Assembly: GCA_021769725.1 (NCBI GenBank)
Contig: JAETSI010000007.1
Span: 1-64,000 of the forward strand
Reading direction: 5' to 3'
Origin: Oscillospiraceae bacterium
GTDB lineage: Bacteria > Bacillota > Clostridia > Oscillospirales > Ruminococcaceae
DNA length: 64,000 bases
Below, piece by piece: positions 36,250 through 45,081 of this stretch. The notes beneath the pieces are model-generated. The model saw only the letters and a list, made by a program, of their open reading frames with translations, did no database searches and was not told where the DNA came from. The position numbers and the translations under genes are program-made. Within the stretch, counting starts at the first letter, position 1. Each line of letters begins with the position of its first letter.

Positions 36250-36278
36250 ATTTTATCAGAAAATAAAGAATTATTCAA
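36250..36278 (-). promoter_or_regulatory. Sigma-A promoter of the glg operon
   Basis: On the minus strand TTGAAT (36278-36273), 17 bp, TAAAAT (36255-36250). The remainder of the gap to spoIIE (36279-36409) is very AT-rich, with TTAGTATATATATTAGT-like near-palindromes but no clear terminator. Confidence 0.75.
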
Positions 36279-36409
36279 GTTATTTTGAAAAATCGGATAT
36301 AATTTCAGACAATATGCTAATTATTAGTATATATATTAGTGCAATTTGCCATATTTTCTCATTTTACATATTAGCAAAATGCACACATGATACAAATTTT
36401 TGAACATCA

Positions 36410-38656
36410 CTATGATCTCATAACACGGATGCCTATTACAGTCACATCGTCGCTCCGCACGGTAGGATTAAAGACCTCTGATTTCATGCAGATCTCGTCA
36501 ACAATGCTTTTCAGATCACCGCCGCCCAGCAGAAGTTCCTTTATAAAGCTGTATGCATTTTCGCTGATACCGTCGGAGAACATGATAATAATATCTCCGG
36601 CCTCAAAATCGTAATCCCTGGAGAATGTATCGGACTGCTCATATATACCGATAGGAAAAGTCGGAGAAGTTATTTTCATTACACTGCCACGGTGACAGAT
36701 AAGCGTAGCGGTCGCTCCAGATTTTATAACGGTAAGTCCGCAGCTGTCCAGGTCTATCCTTACGGCGTCCAGCGTTGCGAAGGACTCCTCACGTGACTTT
36801 GTAAGCATAATGGAATTTATCAGCTTTATCGCCGAAGAATAATTGACGCCGCTGCTTATCAGACGTCTGAACATCCTTACCACCATGCGTGATTCCACCG
36901 CTGCGTTTTTTCCACACCCCATGCCGTCGGACAAAATAACATAGCTGACACCTGTTCCGTCGCTGAATATCATGGAAGTATCGCCGTTTTCTTTGGAATT
37001 ATCAGCGCATATCGAAGCCCCGTAAACTTCAAGGGAGTACTCCGGACGTTCAAAAAGACGTATTCTTACCTCCTGTCCGGAATTGACCATTCCGGCACTG
37101 TCAAGAGGAAGCCTGAGCTCATCAGAAACAAGATCACGTATCCGGCTGCATCCCGTCGGAGCATCTGCATAGCTAAAATAAATCTCCGCCATAAGTCTGT
37201 TTTTGGAATTATAATAAGCGATAACACTTTTTGGATTCATTCCGAATTTCACCAGTTTATCACGGATATTTCTGCTTATCGGCTCTGAATATCGCACATC
37301 CATGCGTTCTCCGGCGGATTCTGCCACTTCCTCGATGATCTTTATCTGCTCTGAAAGCAGTTTTCTGCTCTCTGAAAAACGCATTTCCAACAGCTTTGCC
37401 GTAGCTCTTTCACGTGCTTTTTTCTCAAACGATTCTTTCAGTTCTTTCTTATGAAGGCAGTCGTCAAGTTCAAACGGGAAGTTTTCCTCAGAAAATTCGC
37501 TCATCTGCGACAACCGGCGAAATCCCCTGACGGTATTGTCGTAATCGTTCTTCCAACAGTTAAGACGCCTGAAACAACGGCTGCATACAGAATTGGAATT
37601 ATCGGAGATCTCCTCTTTCTTTCCGGCTTTTTCAGCGATAATTCCGGCTATCTTTTCCGATTCGGCACGAAGATTGCCAATAGAATCCGACAAAAAACTC
37701 ATCCTTGCTCCGAGAATATCCGGCAGCGCAGCCGCAGAACTTTCAGCGGTGATTATCCATTTATCGGAATAGTATGGGGCAAGAAAACGAAATACAGCCG
37801 TTCCGCAGACTATATTGAACATACTGTTCATGCTTTCCGGATTGACTCCGGTAAGTATCATAAGCATAAAATTAAGACCGGTAAAAAATCCGGCTGCAAC
37901 GTTGATCTTCTGCCTGTACAGATAACCGGTGAGAAGTCCCGCAGCAGGAAGCAGCACAACAGTCATTCCGCATGAAGTTGAGGACAAAAAAGCTCCGCAG
38001 GTAGTAAGCGCTCCGCAAAGAACACCTCCTGTATAACGGTAAAAATATGCTCCGGCAAGAGTAACAGCCGCACCAAAAGCTATTCCTGCGTTCATGATCG
38101 GAAGCTCTGCCGAACAGAGCGCAGCAATCAGCATTGTATATACTATCGCATAAGCACATCCTGAAATTGATGACAGATCCGCCGCACGTCTCATTCTGAA
38201 CCCTGAAATTATCAGAGATACGGAATATGCAGTGTATCCTGCAAGAGCGGCGTAAAGCAAATAAAATATCAGCTTGTACACCAACTGACCCATAATAGCA
38301 GAAACAGCCGCTCCCGAAGCAAAAACAGCACAGAATGTTGAAATTCCGCTCCCTTTCGGATCATTCTTCGGTTCGGTGAACATCTTGATAATAACTACAA
38401 TGAGAGCGGCAGTTATTTTCACTATGTTACGTCCCACGTTCCTCTGTATAATACTCCTCACAAGAGCGCCGGTAAAAACAGCTGCCGAATACGGGAGATT
38501 CAGTCCTCCTGTCAGTGAAACATCTGCAAACGAAACAGCCCCGGTGATATTTGTCCCTGACAGCAGCCATCCAGCCGCCAAAGACAGAAGAAAAGCTCCT
38601 GCCGATGCCGCCGCAGGGCTTTTTATGATTTTTGTAACATTGTTCCTTTTCAACAT
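36410..38656 (-). CDS. spoIIE: Stage II sporulation protein E-like PP2C phosphatase
   Basis: About 748 residues, the length of clostridial SpoIIE. The N-terminal third has some ten hydrophobic segments; a central regulatory part with a Cys pair (CSRCFRRLNCW) follows; the C-terminal PP2C domain has LSDGMGCGKNAA, VIKSGATATLICHRG and IIIMFSDGISENA with metal-binding Asp residues. SpoIIE dephosphorylates the anti-anti-sigma factor SpoIIAA to release sigma-F. ATG 38656 is preferred over a GTG at 38665, because GAGGTGG lies just upstream. A family C repeat sits 25 bases upstream of the start. Confidence 0.93.
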   Translation of the reverse strand: MLKRNNVTKIIKSPAAASAGAFLLSLAAGWLLSGTNITGAVSFADVSLTGGLNLPYSAAVFTGALVRSIIQRNVGRNIVKITAALIVVIIKMFTEPKNDPKGSGISTFCAVFASGAAVSAIMGQLVYKLIFYLLYAALAGYTAYSVSLIISGFRMRRAADLSSISGCAYAIVYTMLIAALCSAELPIMNAGIAFGAAVTLAGAYFYRYTGGVLCGALTTCGAFLSSTSCGMTVVLLPAAGLLTGYLYRQKINVAAGFFTGLNFMLMILTGVNPESMNSMFNIVCGTAVFRFLAPYYSDKWIITAESSAAALPDILGARMSFLSDSIGNLRAESEKIAGIIAEKAGKKEEISDNSNSVCSRCFRRLNCWKNDYDNTVRGFRRLSQMSEFSEENFPFELDDCLHKKELKESFEKKARERATAKLLEMRFSESRKLLSEQIKIIEEVAESAGERMDVRYSEPISRNIRDKLVKFGMNPKSVIAYYNSKNRLMAEIYFSYADAPTGCSRIRDLVSDELRLPLDSAGMVNSGQEVRIRLFERPEYSLEVYGASICADNSKENGDTSMIFSDGTGVSYVILSDGMGCGKNAAVESRMVVRMFRRLISSGVNYSSAIKLINSIMLTKSREESFATLDAVRIDLDSCGLTVIKSGATATLICHRGSVMKITSPTFPIGIYEQSDTFSRDYDFEAGDIIIMFSDGISENAYSFIKELLLGGGDLKSIVDEICMKSEVFNPTVRSDDVTVIGIRVMRS

Positions 38657-38680
38657 CCAGACCACCTCAGAGATAACGTA

Positions 38681-38827
38681 GTCAACAACTTATTAAGTGG
38701 GGACTCTGTCCCCACACCCCTGCCAAAGGGGAATAAATCCCCTTTGGAATCCCAGTATTAATTCATTTCATTACCCATAAAGGGGTAATGAAATGAATTA
38801 GGATGAATATCCATAGGAGAAAAGTCC
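38681..38827 (+). repeat. Family C triple-hairpin repeat, copy 1
   Basis: Contains three successive hairpins: GTGGGGAC/GTCCCCAC, CCAAAGGGGA/TCCCCTTTGG and ATTCATTTCATTACCC/GGGGTAATGAAATGAA. The sequence is matched, in reverse orientation, by 42852-42994. It lies between rsmA and spoIIE, opposite to the direction of transcription. The remaining gap 38828-38931 shows a possible TATAAT on the minus strand near 38880 and nothing else clear. Confidence 0.88.
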
Positions 38828-38931
38828 CTTTAACGTGGTTATAAGAAACAGAATCTATTAAATTGTTGACATTAATATTATTATACCATTATCCTTTGGC
38901 GAAGCCTGTCGTATAAGCAGGTGAGAATCGG

Positions 38932-39792
38932 TCAATTCACTGATTTTTTCAGCAAGCGTGAAAATTCTGTAAGCTGACTCATGTCAAGTTCCTCGAGACG
39001 TGCGCTTTCACTCAGATCAAGAGCACGAAGGGCAGAATATATCCGGTCTTTCGGAATGCTCAATGCAGAGGAAAGAGCATTGGCAGCAGTTTTCCGGCGC
39101 TGTGAAAAACCTCCCCTGACCATCCTGAAAAAGAACTTCTCATCCGCTTCATCAAGGAGCGGCGTACTTCTCGGTTCAATTCTTATCACAGCAGAATCCA
39201 CATTCGGAGATGGCATGAAACTTCCTCTTGAAACGCCGAAAAGCTGCTTTGCAGTACCGTAATAATTAACGGCAACTGTAATCGCTCCCGATTCCCTGGA
39301 ACCCACACGGGCGCAAAGACGCTGCGCTGCCTCTTTCTGCACCATTACTGTTATGGATTCAACGGGCAGACGGCTTTCAAGCAGCATCATGAGCACCGGT
39401 GACGTTATATAATAAGGAAGATTTGCACAGACAGCCGCTTTCAGACCGCTGAATTCTTCCTGTATTATCTTCCGGAGATCGCACTTCATAACATCTTCGT
39501 TAAATATTTTTATATTATTAAAATCCGCAAGAGTCTCCTCCAGTATCGGCATAAGTCTGCTGTCGATCTCCACTGCGCAGACCTTGTCCGCACGCTTTGC
39601 AAGCTCTGCCGTCAGAACACCGATTCCGGTGCCGATCTCAATAATGCCAAATCCCGGACGTGCATTACCGTTCTCCGCTATTTTCGGGCAAATATCAGGG
39701 TTGGTAATAAAATTCTGTCCAAGTCCTTTTGAAAAACTGAAACCATGCCGTGAAAGGATATCTTTGATTGTTCCTATATTTGTCAGAATCAT
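38932..39792 (-). CDS. rsmA: 16S rRNA dimethyladenosine transferase
   Basis: Methylates A1518 and A1519 of 16S rRNA (E. coli numbering) late in 30S assembly. 286 residues. GLGQNFITNPDI, the SAM motif IIEIGTGIGVLTAELAKRA, VEIDSRL and the catalytic ANLPYYITSPV are at the expected places, and FSQRRKTAANALSS is the C-terminal signature. It overlaps the small upstream gene by 4 bases. Confidence 0.97.
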   Translation of the reverse strand: MILTNIGTIKDILSRHGFSFSKGLGQNFITNPDICPKIAENGNARPGFGIIEIGTGIGVLTAELAKRADKVCAVEIDSRLMPILEETLADFNNIKIFNEDVMKCDLRKIIQEEFSGLKAAVCANLPYYITSPVLMMLLESRLPVESITVMVQKEAAQRLCARVGSRESGAITVAVNYYGTAKQLFGVSRGSFMPSPNVDSAVIRIEPRSTPLLDEADEKFFFRMVRGGFSQRRKTAANALSSALSIPKDRIYSALRALDLSESARLEELDMSQLTEFSRLLKKSVN

Positions 39793-40067
39793 TTTTGCTT
39801 CTCCTGAATTCCATGGCGTTCTTTCTGCGAAAATTCCGACTGCTTTGCATTGTTCAGCTTGTTCATATCGTTGACAAGATAGTCTGCCGAACGGTAAGCA
39901 CGCTGGAAATCAAGATCGCTGAAATAAAATTTAAGATCAACGAACTCACCGTCAATAATGATGTCCATTTCTCTTATCTGCCGTCCGGGATGTTTTTTTC
40001 CTGCATATTCTATATACCAGTCAATCTCGCTCCGCTCCATTTTTCCGCCTATAACGTTAATTTTCAT
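39789..40067 (-). CDS. Uncharacterised 92-residue protein between a propeller-like protein and RsmA
   Basis: Starts at MKINVIGGKM (ATG 40067), inside the end of the upstream gene, with a GGAGG site six bases before it; its stop overlaps the rsmA start. It has a compact alpha/beta look (IDWYIEYAGKKHPGRQ, MDIIIDGEFVDLKFYFSDLD) and no membrane segment. I do not recognise it. The tight overlaps on both sides mean it is a real, coupled gene, and a ribosome-linked role is possible only by association. Confidence 0.8.
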   Translation of the reverse strand: MKINVIGGKMERSEIDWYIEYAGKKHPGRQIREMDIIIDGEFVDLKFYFSDLDFQRAYRSADYLVNDMNKLNNAKQSEFSQKERHGIQEKQK

Positions 40068-41199
40068 AATCTGCCTCCGGTATTCTGCACAGGCTGTGAG
40101 CCAACTCTGCTTTTGCAAGAACGGTTTCTCCGTCCTTTCCGATATGTATGACCGACCTGCCGTTTGAAATAACAAGTTCACCGTTTTCAAGCAGCAGATA
40201 GTCCTGAACTCCACGTCTCACCACGGTTTCCTCACCGTCCGGCGAGATTTTTATCAGTTCACGGCTTAAAGGAAATATTCCGGGATTTTCTTCACCCTTT
40301 GAAGCGTTTTCACGCTGATTTTTCTCAGCCTCTATCAGCCTTCCCTCGAAAAATAATTCCTTCTCAGATTTTTGCTTACTCTTCACGTCGCTCCTTTTTC
40401 TGCCGTCACGAAGAGGTTCGCCGCCGAATATGACGCTGAACGCATTGAGAAAACCTCCTATCGCCTTGATTATCCTTACTGGAAAAAGAAGTATGTCTTT
40501 CCAAAGCGGAGTCTTTTTTACCGTTGACTTGTACGGCTGTCTGATTAACCAAAGATTACCGTCCCTGTCTCTGCGTGGAAGCGCACAGTCTGTTTTTTCA
40601 CTGCTAAAAATTTCACTGATCGTATTTGCCGCAAGGTCAATGCTAAGCACAGCGCCGGGAGAAAAGATCATTCCTTTCTCCGAAACAGCGATTCCCTTTG
40701 AAACGCAAAGAAGCTCTCTGCCGTCAGCTGACCAGCTCGGAGCGCTCTCAACAGAATCTCCCTCTGTGATCTCGCTGCATCCATGATCGGAATCGTAAAG
40801 CGCAATATGACCGTTCATTTCAGCTGCAAACCGGTCTCCGTAAAACGAAATTCGTCCGATACCCGTATTCATAAGATTATAGATATGCTCCTCAGCAGCG
40901 TCCGGCTTATCCGGATTCATGCGGTAGACATTGCCCATTTCGCCCAGAACGCCGGAATACACAAGTCCCCTGCCGTCCCAGGCAAGTCCGTTAATACTGT
41001 AGTCAGAAGCTTCCTCGTCACTGAAGTCCCTGACAGCTCCGGTAAATCTCGCTCCTGTGCCGGTATATTTCCACTCTTTATTTTTGTTGATCGTCCTTAC
41101 AGTTTCAATATAATGAGCGACTCTTTTGCACGGAAGCTCTCTTACCGCTCCTCCCTCACAGAGATATATCTTTTTTTCAGAAATATATGCGATCCTCAT
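40057..41199 (-). CDS. Uncharacterised protein with propeller-like repeats
   Basis: 380 residues. Several segments resemble blades of TolB/WD-type propellers: INGLAWDGRGLVYSGVLGE, SAPSWSADGRELLCVS, DRDGNLWLIRQ and ISPDGEETVVRRG. A hydrophobic/basic stretch near residues 232-256 (DILLFPVRIIKAIGGFLNAF) could be a membrane-associated helix, followed by a Lys/Glu-rich linker. No signal peptide. Function unknown; it overlaps the FAD oxidoreductase gene upstream by 4 bases and the small gene downstream by 11. Confidence 0.78.
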   Translation of the reverse strand: MRIAYISEKKIYLCEGGAVRELPCKRVAHYIETVRTINKNKEWKYTGTGARFTGAVRDFSDEEASDYSINGLAWDGRGLVYSGVLGEMGNVYRMNPDKPDAAEEHIYNLMNTGIGRISFYGDRFAAEMNGHIALYDSDHGCSEITEGDSVESAPSWSADGRELLCVSKGIAVSEKGMIFSPGAVLSIDLAANTISEIFSSEKTDCALPRRDRDGNLWLIRQPYKSTVKKTPLWKDILLFPVRIIKAIGGFLNAFSVIFGGEPLRDGRKRSDVKSKQKSEKELFFEGRLIEAEKNQRENASKGEENPGIFPLSRELIKISPDGEETVVRRGVQDYLLLENGELVISNGRSVIHIGKDGETVLAKAELAHSLCRIPEADYEN

Positions 41200-42785
41200 A
41201 TTGACGCTCCTTTCATTCTGTCAATAACCGCTTCCGCACATTTCATTCCGTCTGCCGCTGCCGATACGATTCCGCCGGCATAGCCTGCCCCCTCGCCGCA
41301 TGGATAAAGCCCTTTCAGCGCCGTTGACTGCATATCTGCTCCCCTGTTTATTCTTACAGGAGAACTGCTCCGGCTTTCTACACCTGTAAGCACTGCTCCG
41401 GGATCGTCAAATCCCTTTATTTTTCTTCCCATTTCCGGGATTCCTGCTTTGAGCGATTCACAAACAAAATCCGGCAGATATTCCGACGGATCTGCCTTTT
41501 TCACCCCGGGAAGATACGACGGCGTCACACTGCTGCCGCCTGTAACTCCCAGAAATTCACCCACTGTAATCACGGGCGCACTGTAATCCGAGCCTCCTGC
41601 GATATATGCCTTCTCTTCAAGATCACGCTGAAAATACATTCCTGCCAAAGGATGATCGCTGCCGTAATCAGATACGTCAACATTAACAAGGAGAGCGCTG
41701 TTTGAATTTGCGGCGTCACGGGCAAAACGGCTCATTCCGTTGACGGCAAGACGCTTTTCTTCTGAGGACGCCGCAACCACTTCGCCGCCGGGACACATAC
41801 AAAAAGTATAAAGAGTGCGTCCGTTAGGCAGATGTACCGCCAGCTTGTAATCCGCAGCTTTCAGCGCCGGATGTCCTGCAAAATCTCCATACATTGCCCT
41901 GTCGATTGCCTGTCTCTGATGCTCTATCCGAACTCCGACAGCAAAATTTTTCTGCGACAGACTGATGTTTTTATTATACAGAAGTTCAAAAACATCCCTG
42001 GCGCTGTGACCGGAAGAAAGTATTACATCCGCTGACTCGATAGTATGTACGCATCCGTTCCGTTCATAAGAGACTGACGAGATACAGCCGTCTTTCGTCT
42101 CAAATCCGCAGAACCGTGCCCCGAACCGGACTTCACCGCCCAGAGAAATAACATATTCCCGGAGATTTTTAACTACGTCACGCAGCCTGTCCGTCCCGAT
42201 ATGCGGCTTTGCCATATAGAGTATCTCGTCCGGTGCACCGAATTCCACAAGACGTTCCATTATCCAGCCTATGCGCTTGTCCTTGATGCCTGTATTCAGC
42301 TTACCGTCAGAAAAAGTTCCGGCTCCCCCCTCCCCGAATTGAATGTTGCATTCTGTATTAAGTCTGCCCGTTATGCGGAATTCTTCGACTGTCCTGACAC
42401 GTGTATCTACATCAGCTCCACGCTCCAGAACAACGGGTCTTGCTCCCGCCATAGCAAGAACGACAGCGGCAAACATCCCGGCTGGCCCGAATCCGACTAT
42501 TACAGGTCTTGAATCTCCTGTCGGGACAGTATTGACTTTATAACTGATTTTTTCGGCAAAAACGGCATTTTTCAGGGTTCTCTGAAGATACTTTTCACCG
42601 CTTGCCTCAATCTCCAACGAAATGATAAAATGTACATTCGATTTTTTCCGGGCGTCCACTGATTTCTTTGCCAACCTTACGCTTCTGAGCTTTTCACGGG
42701 ATATTCCGAGTTTTTCGGTACAGAATTTATCCAGCGCCGAAAAATCAAAATCCAGAGGAACTCTTATATTTCCGATTCTTATCAT
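41196..42785 (-). CDS. FAD-dependent oxidoreductase (COG2509-like)
   Basis: 529 residues. An N-terminal ferredoxin-like domain (1-88) precedes a Rossmann FAD site, VGFGPAGMFAA at 97-107. Then NTECNIQFGEGGAGTFSDGKLNTG and KPHIGTDRL, both typical of COG2509 proteins, and GEGAGYAGGIVSAAADG near the end with the second FAD contact. The family is annotated as uncharacterised NAD(FAD)-utilising dehydrogenases; the substrate is unknown. GGAGGG lies before the start. Confidence 0.9.
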   Translation of the reverse strand: MIRIGNIRVPLDFDFSALDKFCTEKLGISREKLRSVRLAKKSVDARKKSNVHFIISLEIEASGEKYLQRTLKNAVFAEKISYKVNTVPTGDSRPVIVGFGPAGMFAAVVLAMAGARPVVLERGADVDTRVRTVEEFRITGRLNTECNIQFGEGGAGTFSDGKLNTGIKDKRIGWIMERLVEFGAPDEILYMAKPHIGTDRLRDVVKNLREYVISLGGEVRFGARFCGFETKDGCISSVSYERNGCVHTIESADVILSSGHSARDVFELLYNKNISLSQKNFAVGVRIEHQRQAIDRAMYGDFAGHPALKAADYKLAVHLPNGRTLYTFCMCPGGEVVAASSEEKRLAVNGMSRFARDAANSNSALLVNVDVSDYGSDHPLAGMYFQRDLEEKAYIAGGSDYSAPVITVGEFLGVTGGSSVTPSYLPGVKKADPSEYLPDFVCESLKAGIPEMGRKIKGFDDPGAVLTGVESRSSSPVRINRGADMQSTALKGLYPCGEGAGYAGGIVSAAADGMKCAEAVIDRMKGASI

Positions 42786-42851
42786 TGTATCCCTCCATTA
42801 ATGCCATATCAAGAACTTAAATGACTCCATTTCTCACCCTCGTGTCACAGC

Positions 42852-42994
42852 GGATTTTCTCTATGGTTATTCACCCTAATTCTTTTCATTACCCCTTTAT
42901 GGGGTAATGAAAAGAATTAATAATGGGTTTCCAAAGGGGATGTACTCCCCTTTGGCAGGGGTGTGGGGACGGCGTCCCCACTTTAAGTTATTGA
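42852..42994 (-). repeat. Family C triple-hairpin repeat, copy 2 (inverted)
   Basis: Reverse-strand copy of 38681-38827 with the same three hairpins; differences are concentrated in loops and in paired changes (TTCTTTTCATTACCCC with GGGGTAATGAAAAGAA here, TTCATTTCATTACCC with GGGTAATGAAATGAA there). The element starts within the last codons of the upstream gene: TCA ATA ACT TAA. It fills most of the gap 42786-42982. Confidence 0.88.
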
Positions 42995-44206
42995 CAATGC
43001 GCAGTTTTTTCCAGCCCACAGTCCTGACGACCACGCCCATTGAAGATTATAGCCGCCGCAGTCTCCGTCCACGTCGAGTATCTCGCCGCAGAAAAACAAT
43101 CCTTTATCACGGACAGACTGAAGCTTTTCGTCAACGCAGCCTCCGTGGATTCCTCCGGCTGTGACCTGTGCACTGTTCCATGAAGAACATCCCGTAACAG
43201 CGAATTCAAGATTTTTTATCCTGTCCGCAAGATTTATGAGATCTTCTCTGCACAGCGCTGAGATTTTTTCCGAAAGCGGAACATTCAATGTATTTTTCAC
43301 CAGATATACAGCCGGATTTCTGGCAAAAAGCCCCGTAAGCAGCTCCTGCACGGGATGCTCCGCTCTCTGGATTTTTACCGTTTCAAGATAACGCAGAAGC
43401 TCCGCCTTGTCCATATCGGCAGCCAGATCGAGCCGGAGCGTAAGCATTCCCTCATGATCCTTAAAAAAACGTGCAAGATTAAACACGCAGATCCCGGAAA
43501 GCGAATTTTCAGTAAACTGTATCTCTCCGTATTCCGTTTTCAGAATCTTTCCGCCGGAAACGGCAGATACGGAACCTTTCATCCTTACGCCTTTAAGTCC
43601 TCTGAGCTTGTCCGGTTCTGCTCTGAGCGGAGCAACTGCCGGGCACAGTTTTGATATCTTGTAACCCATATCCCTGAATATTCTTATAACAGAACCGTCC
43701 GTACCGAACTGCGGAGCTGCATAGCCTCCGGATGCTGCAATGACACGCCGGCATTCCACGGTTCTGCCGTCCGCTGAACCGAGAAAAAATCTGCCGCTGC
43801 TCTTCCGGATATTTTTCAGTTCAAATCCGCATTCCTCGGATATCCCCAGATCTGACAGTCTGAGCCTGAGTGCGCTCAGAACCGCAGCTGCACTTTCACT
43901 CCGGGGGTACATTCTGCCCTGATCGTCTGAAACCAGCGGTACTCCCATAGTCATAAAGAATTCCTCTGCCATGACAGCAGAATATATAATGTCCATTATA
44001 TTCCTCACAGAACCATGATAACATTCCGGAACAAGTTTTTTGCTGCTCAGATTGCATCTGCCGTTTCCGGTGGCAAGCAGTTTTTTTCCAACTCTGTCAA
44101 GCTTTTCAAGAACCGTTACAGAAAGGTCCGGATTTTCCGACTTTGCTCCGGCAGCGGCAGCAAGACCTGACGCTCCGCCGCCGATAACGGCAATATCAGT
44201 ATACAT
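42983..44206 (-). CDS. BaiN/HI0933-like flavoprotein
   Basis: About 407 residues from MYTDIAVIGG (ATG 44206), which has GGAGGAAAT upstream. FAD site IGGGASGLAAAAGA at 8-21, GNGRCNLSS, ASGGYAAPQFGTDG, and the C-terminal TAGGIHGGCVDEKL, GLFFCGEILDVDGDCGGYNLQWA (given in part) are HI0933/BaiN signatures. BaiN reduces bile-acid intermediates in gut clostridia, but most members of the family are of unknown substrate. Its last residues are encoded by the edge of a family C repeat. Confidence 0.9.
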   Translation of the reverse strand: MYTDIAVIGGGASGLAAAAGAKSENPDLSVTVLEKLDRVGKKLLATGNGRCNLSSKKLVPECYHGSVRNIMDIIYSAVMAEEFFMTMGVPLVSDDQGRMYPRSESAAAVLSALRLRLSDLGISEECGFELKNIRKSSGRFFLGSADGRTVECRRVIAASGGYAAPQFGTDGSVIRIFRDMGYKISKLCPAVAPLRAEPDKLRGLKGVRMKGSVSAVSGGKILKTEYGEIQFTENSLSGICVFNLARFFKDHEGMLTLRLDLAADMDKAELLRYLETVKIQRAEHPVQELLTGLFARNPAVYLVKNTLNVPLSEKISALCREDLINLADRIKNLEFAVTGCSSWNSAQVTAGGIHGGCVDEKLQSVRDKGLFFCGEILDVDGDCGGYNLQWAWSSGLWAGKNCALSIT

Positions 44207-44220
44207 ATTATTTCCTCCGA

Positions 44221-45081
44221 TCACTCCGGAACAACGTCGATAACAGCTATTTCCGGTCTGTTATTAAACCTTATAGGCGCAGGGGAAACTCCTATCCCCG
44301 AAGTTATGAACATATTTCCGCCGGCATACGGAAACATTCCTTTATCGTATATTTCCTCGTCAAGAGTCAGCTGGGGAAAAAGGCATCCGTAAGATGACGA
44401 ATAAACCGGGCCAAGATCAAAAGGCAGCTGAACCATTTCGCCGTGAGTATCGGCGCAGAGCGTCAGATCCGCTCTGAAAGACGAAAATTTCTCATAGTTC
44501 GGAATATGAGCCAGAAGAAGGCTGAAACAATCCTCACGGAGTGTAAATTCATTGGTCAGATCAAATGTATCGGAATAAAAGACATTATCAATACCCATGA
44601 TCTGCAATTTATTGCCGTTCAATTCAACAATCTCCTCCTTATAATTCATGACATGAGCGCCAGCATCCCCAACGGCTTCGATGTAGTCATGATCAAGATC
44701 GTGTTCACCGGTCACAAGATACACCGGATAGCCTTCATCCGAAATATTTCTTATAAGATCAACAGCTGTCTCCACTTTGTCCCGTGAACTGCCGGTGGTG
44801 TACATATCGCCAAGAACCGTCACAATATCAGGCTTTTCCCGGCATATCTTTCTGACTATCCGCTTGTTGCTTATGCCCACGGAAGAAGCATGAAGATCGC
44901 TTATCACAGCTATCCTGACGGGAGAAGTGAGTTTGTTCGATTTCACCTCCACAGTTATGACTTTCAGAGTAAAATTATTGAACCACCAGATCAACAGAAC
45001 GATAATGAGGAAAAGACAAAGCCTTCTGAATCGGTATTTAACCTTTGACGGTTTCCGGCAGGTTTTCTCCCCTTCATTCAT
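44221..45081 (-). CDS. Membrane-anchored metallophosphoesterase (YkuE-like)
   Basis: 286 residues with a basic N-terminus and one membrane segment (about 20-37), so the catalytic domain is outside. Metal ligands: ISDLHASS (Asp62, His64), VLGDMY, TGEHD in the place of the usual GNHE/D, LAHIP and ADTHGE in the place of GHTHGG. The two motif changes are unusual and could alter the metal site, yet the liganding Asp and His residues are mostly kept. It overlaps mscS by 4 bases. Substrate unknown; relatives act on lipid or nucleotide phosphates. Confidence 0.88.
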   Translation of the reverse strand: MNEGEKTCRKPSKVKYRFRRLCLFLIIVLLIWWFNNFTLKVITVEVKSNKLTSPVRIAVISDLHASSVGISNKRIVRKICREKPDIVTVLGDMYTTGSSRDKVETAVDLIRNISDEGYPVYLVTGEHDLDHDYIEAVGDAGAHVMNYKEEIVELNGNKLQIMGIDNVFYSDTFDLTNEFTLREDCFSLLLAHIPNYEKFSSFRADLTLCADTHGEMVQLPFDLGPVYSSSYGCLFPQLTLDEEIYDKGMFPYAGGNMFITSGIGVSPAPIRFNNRPEIAVIDVVPE

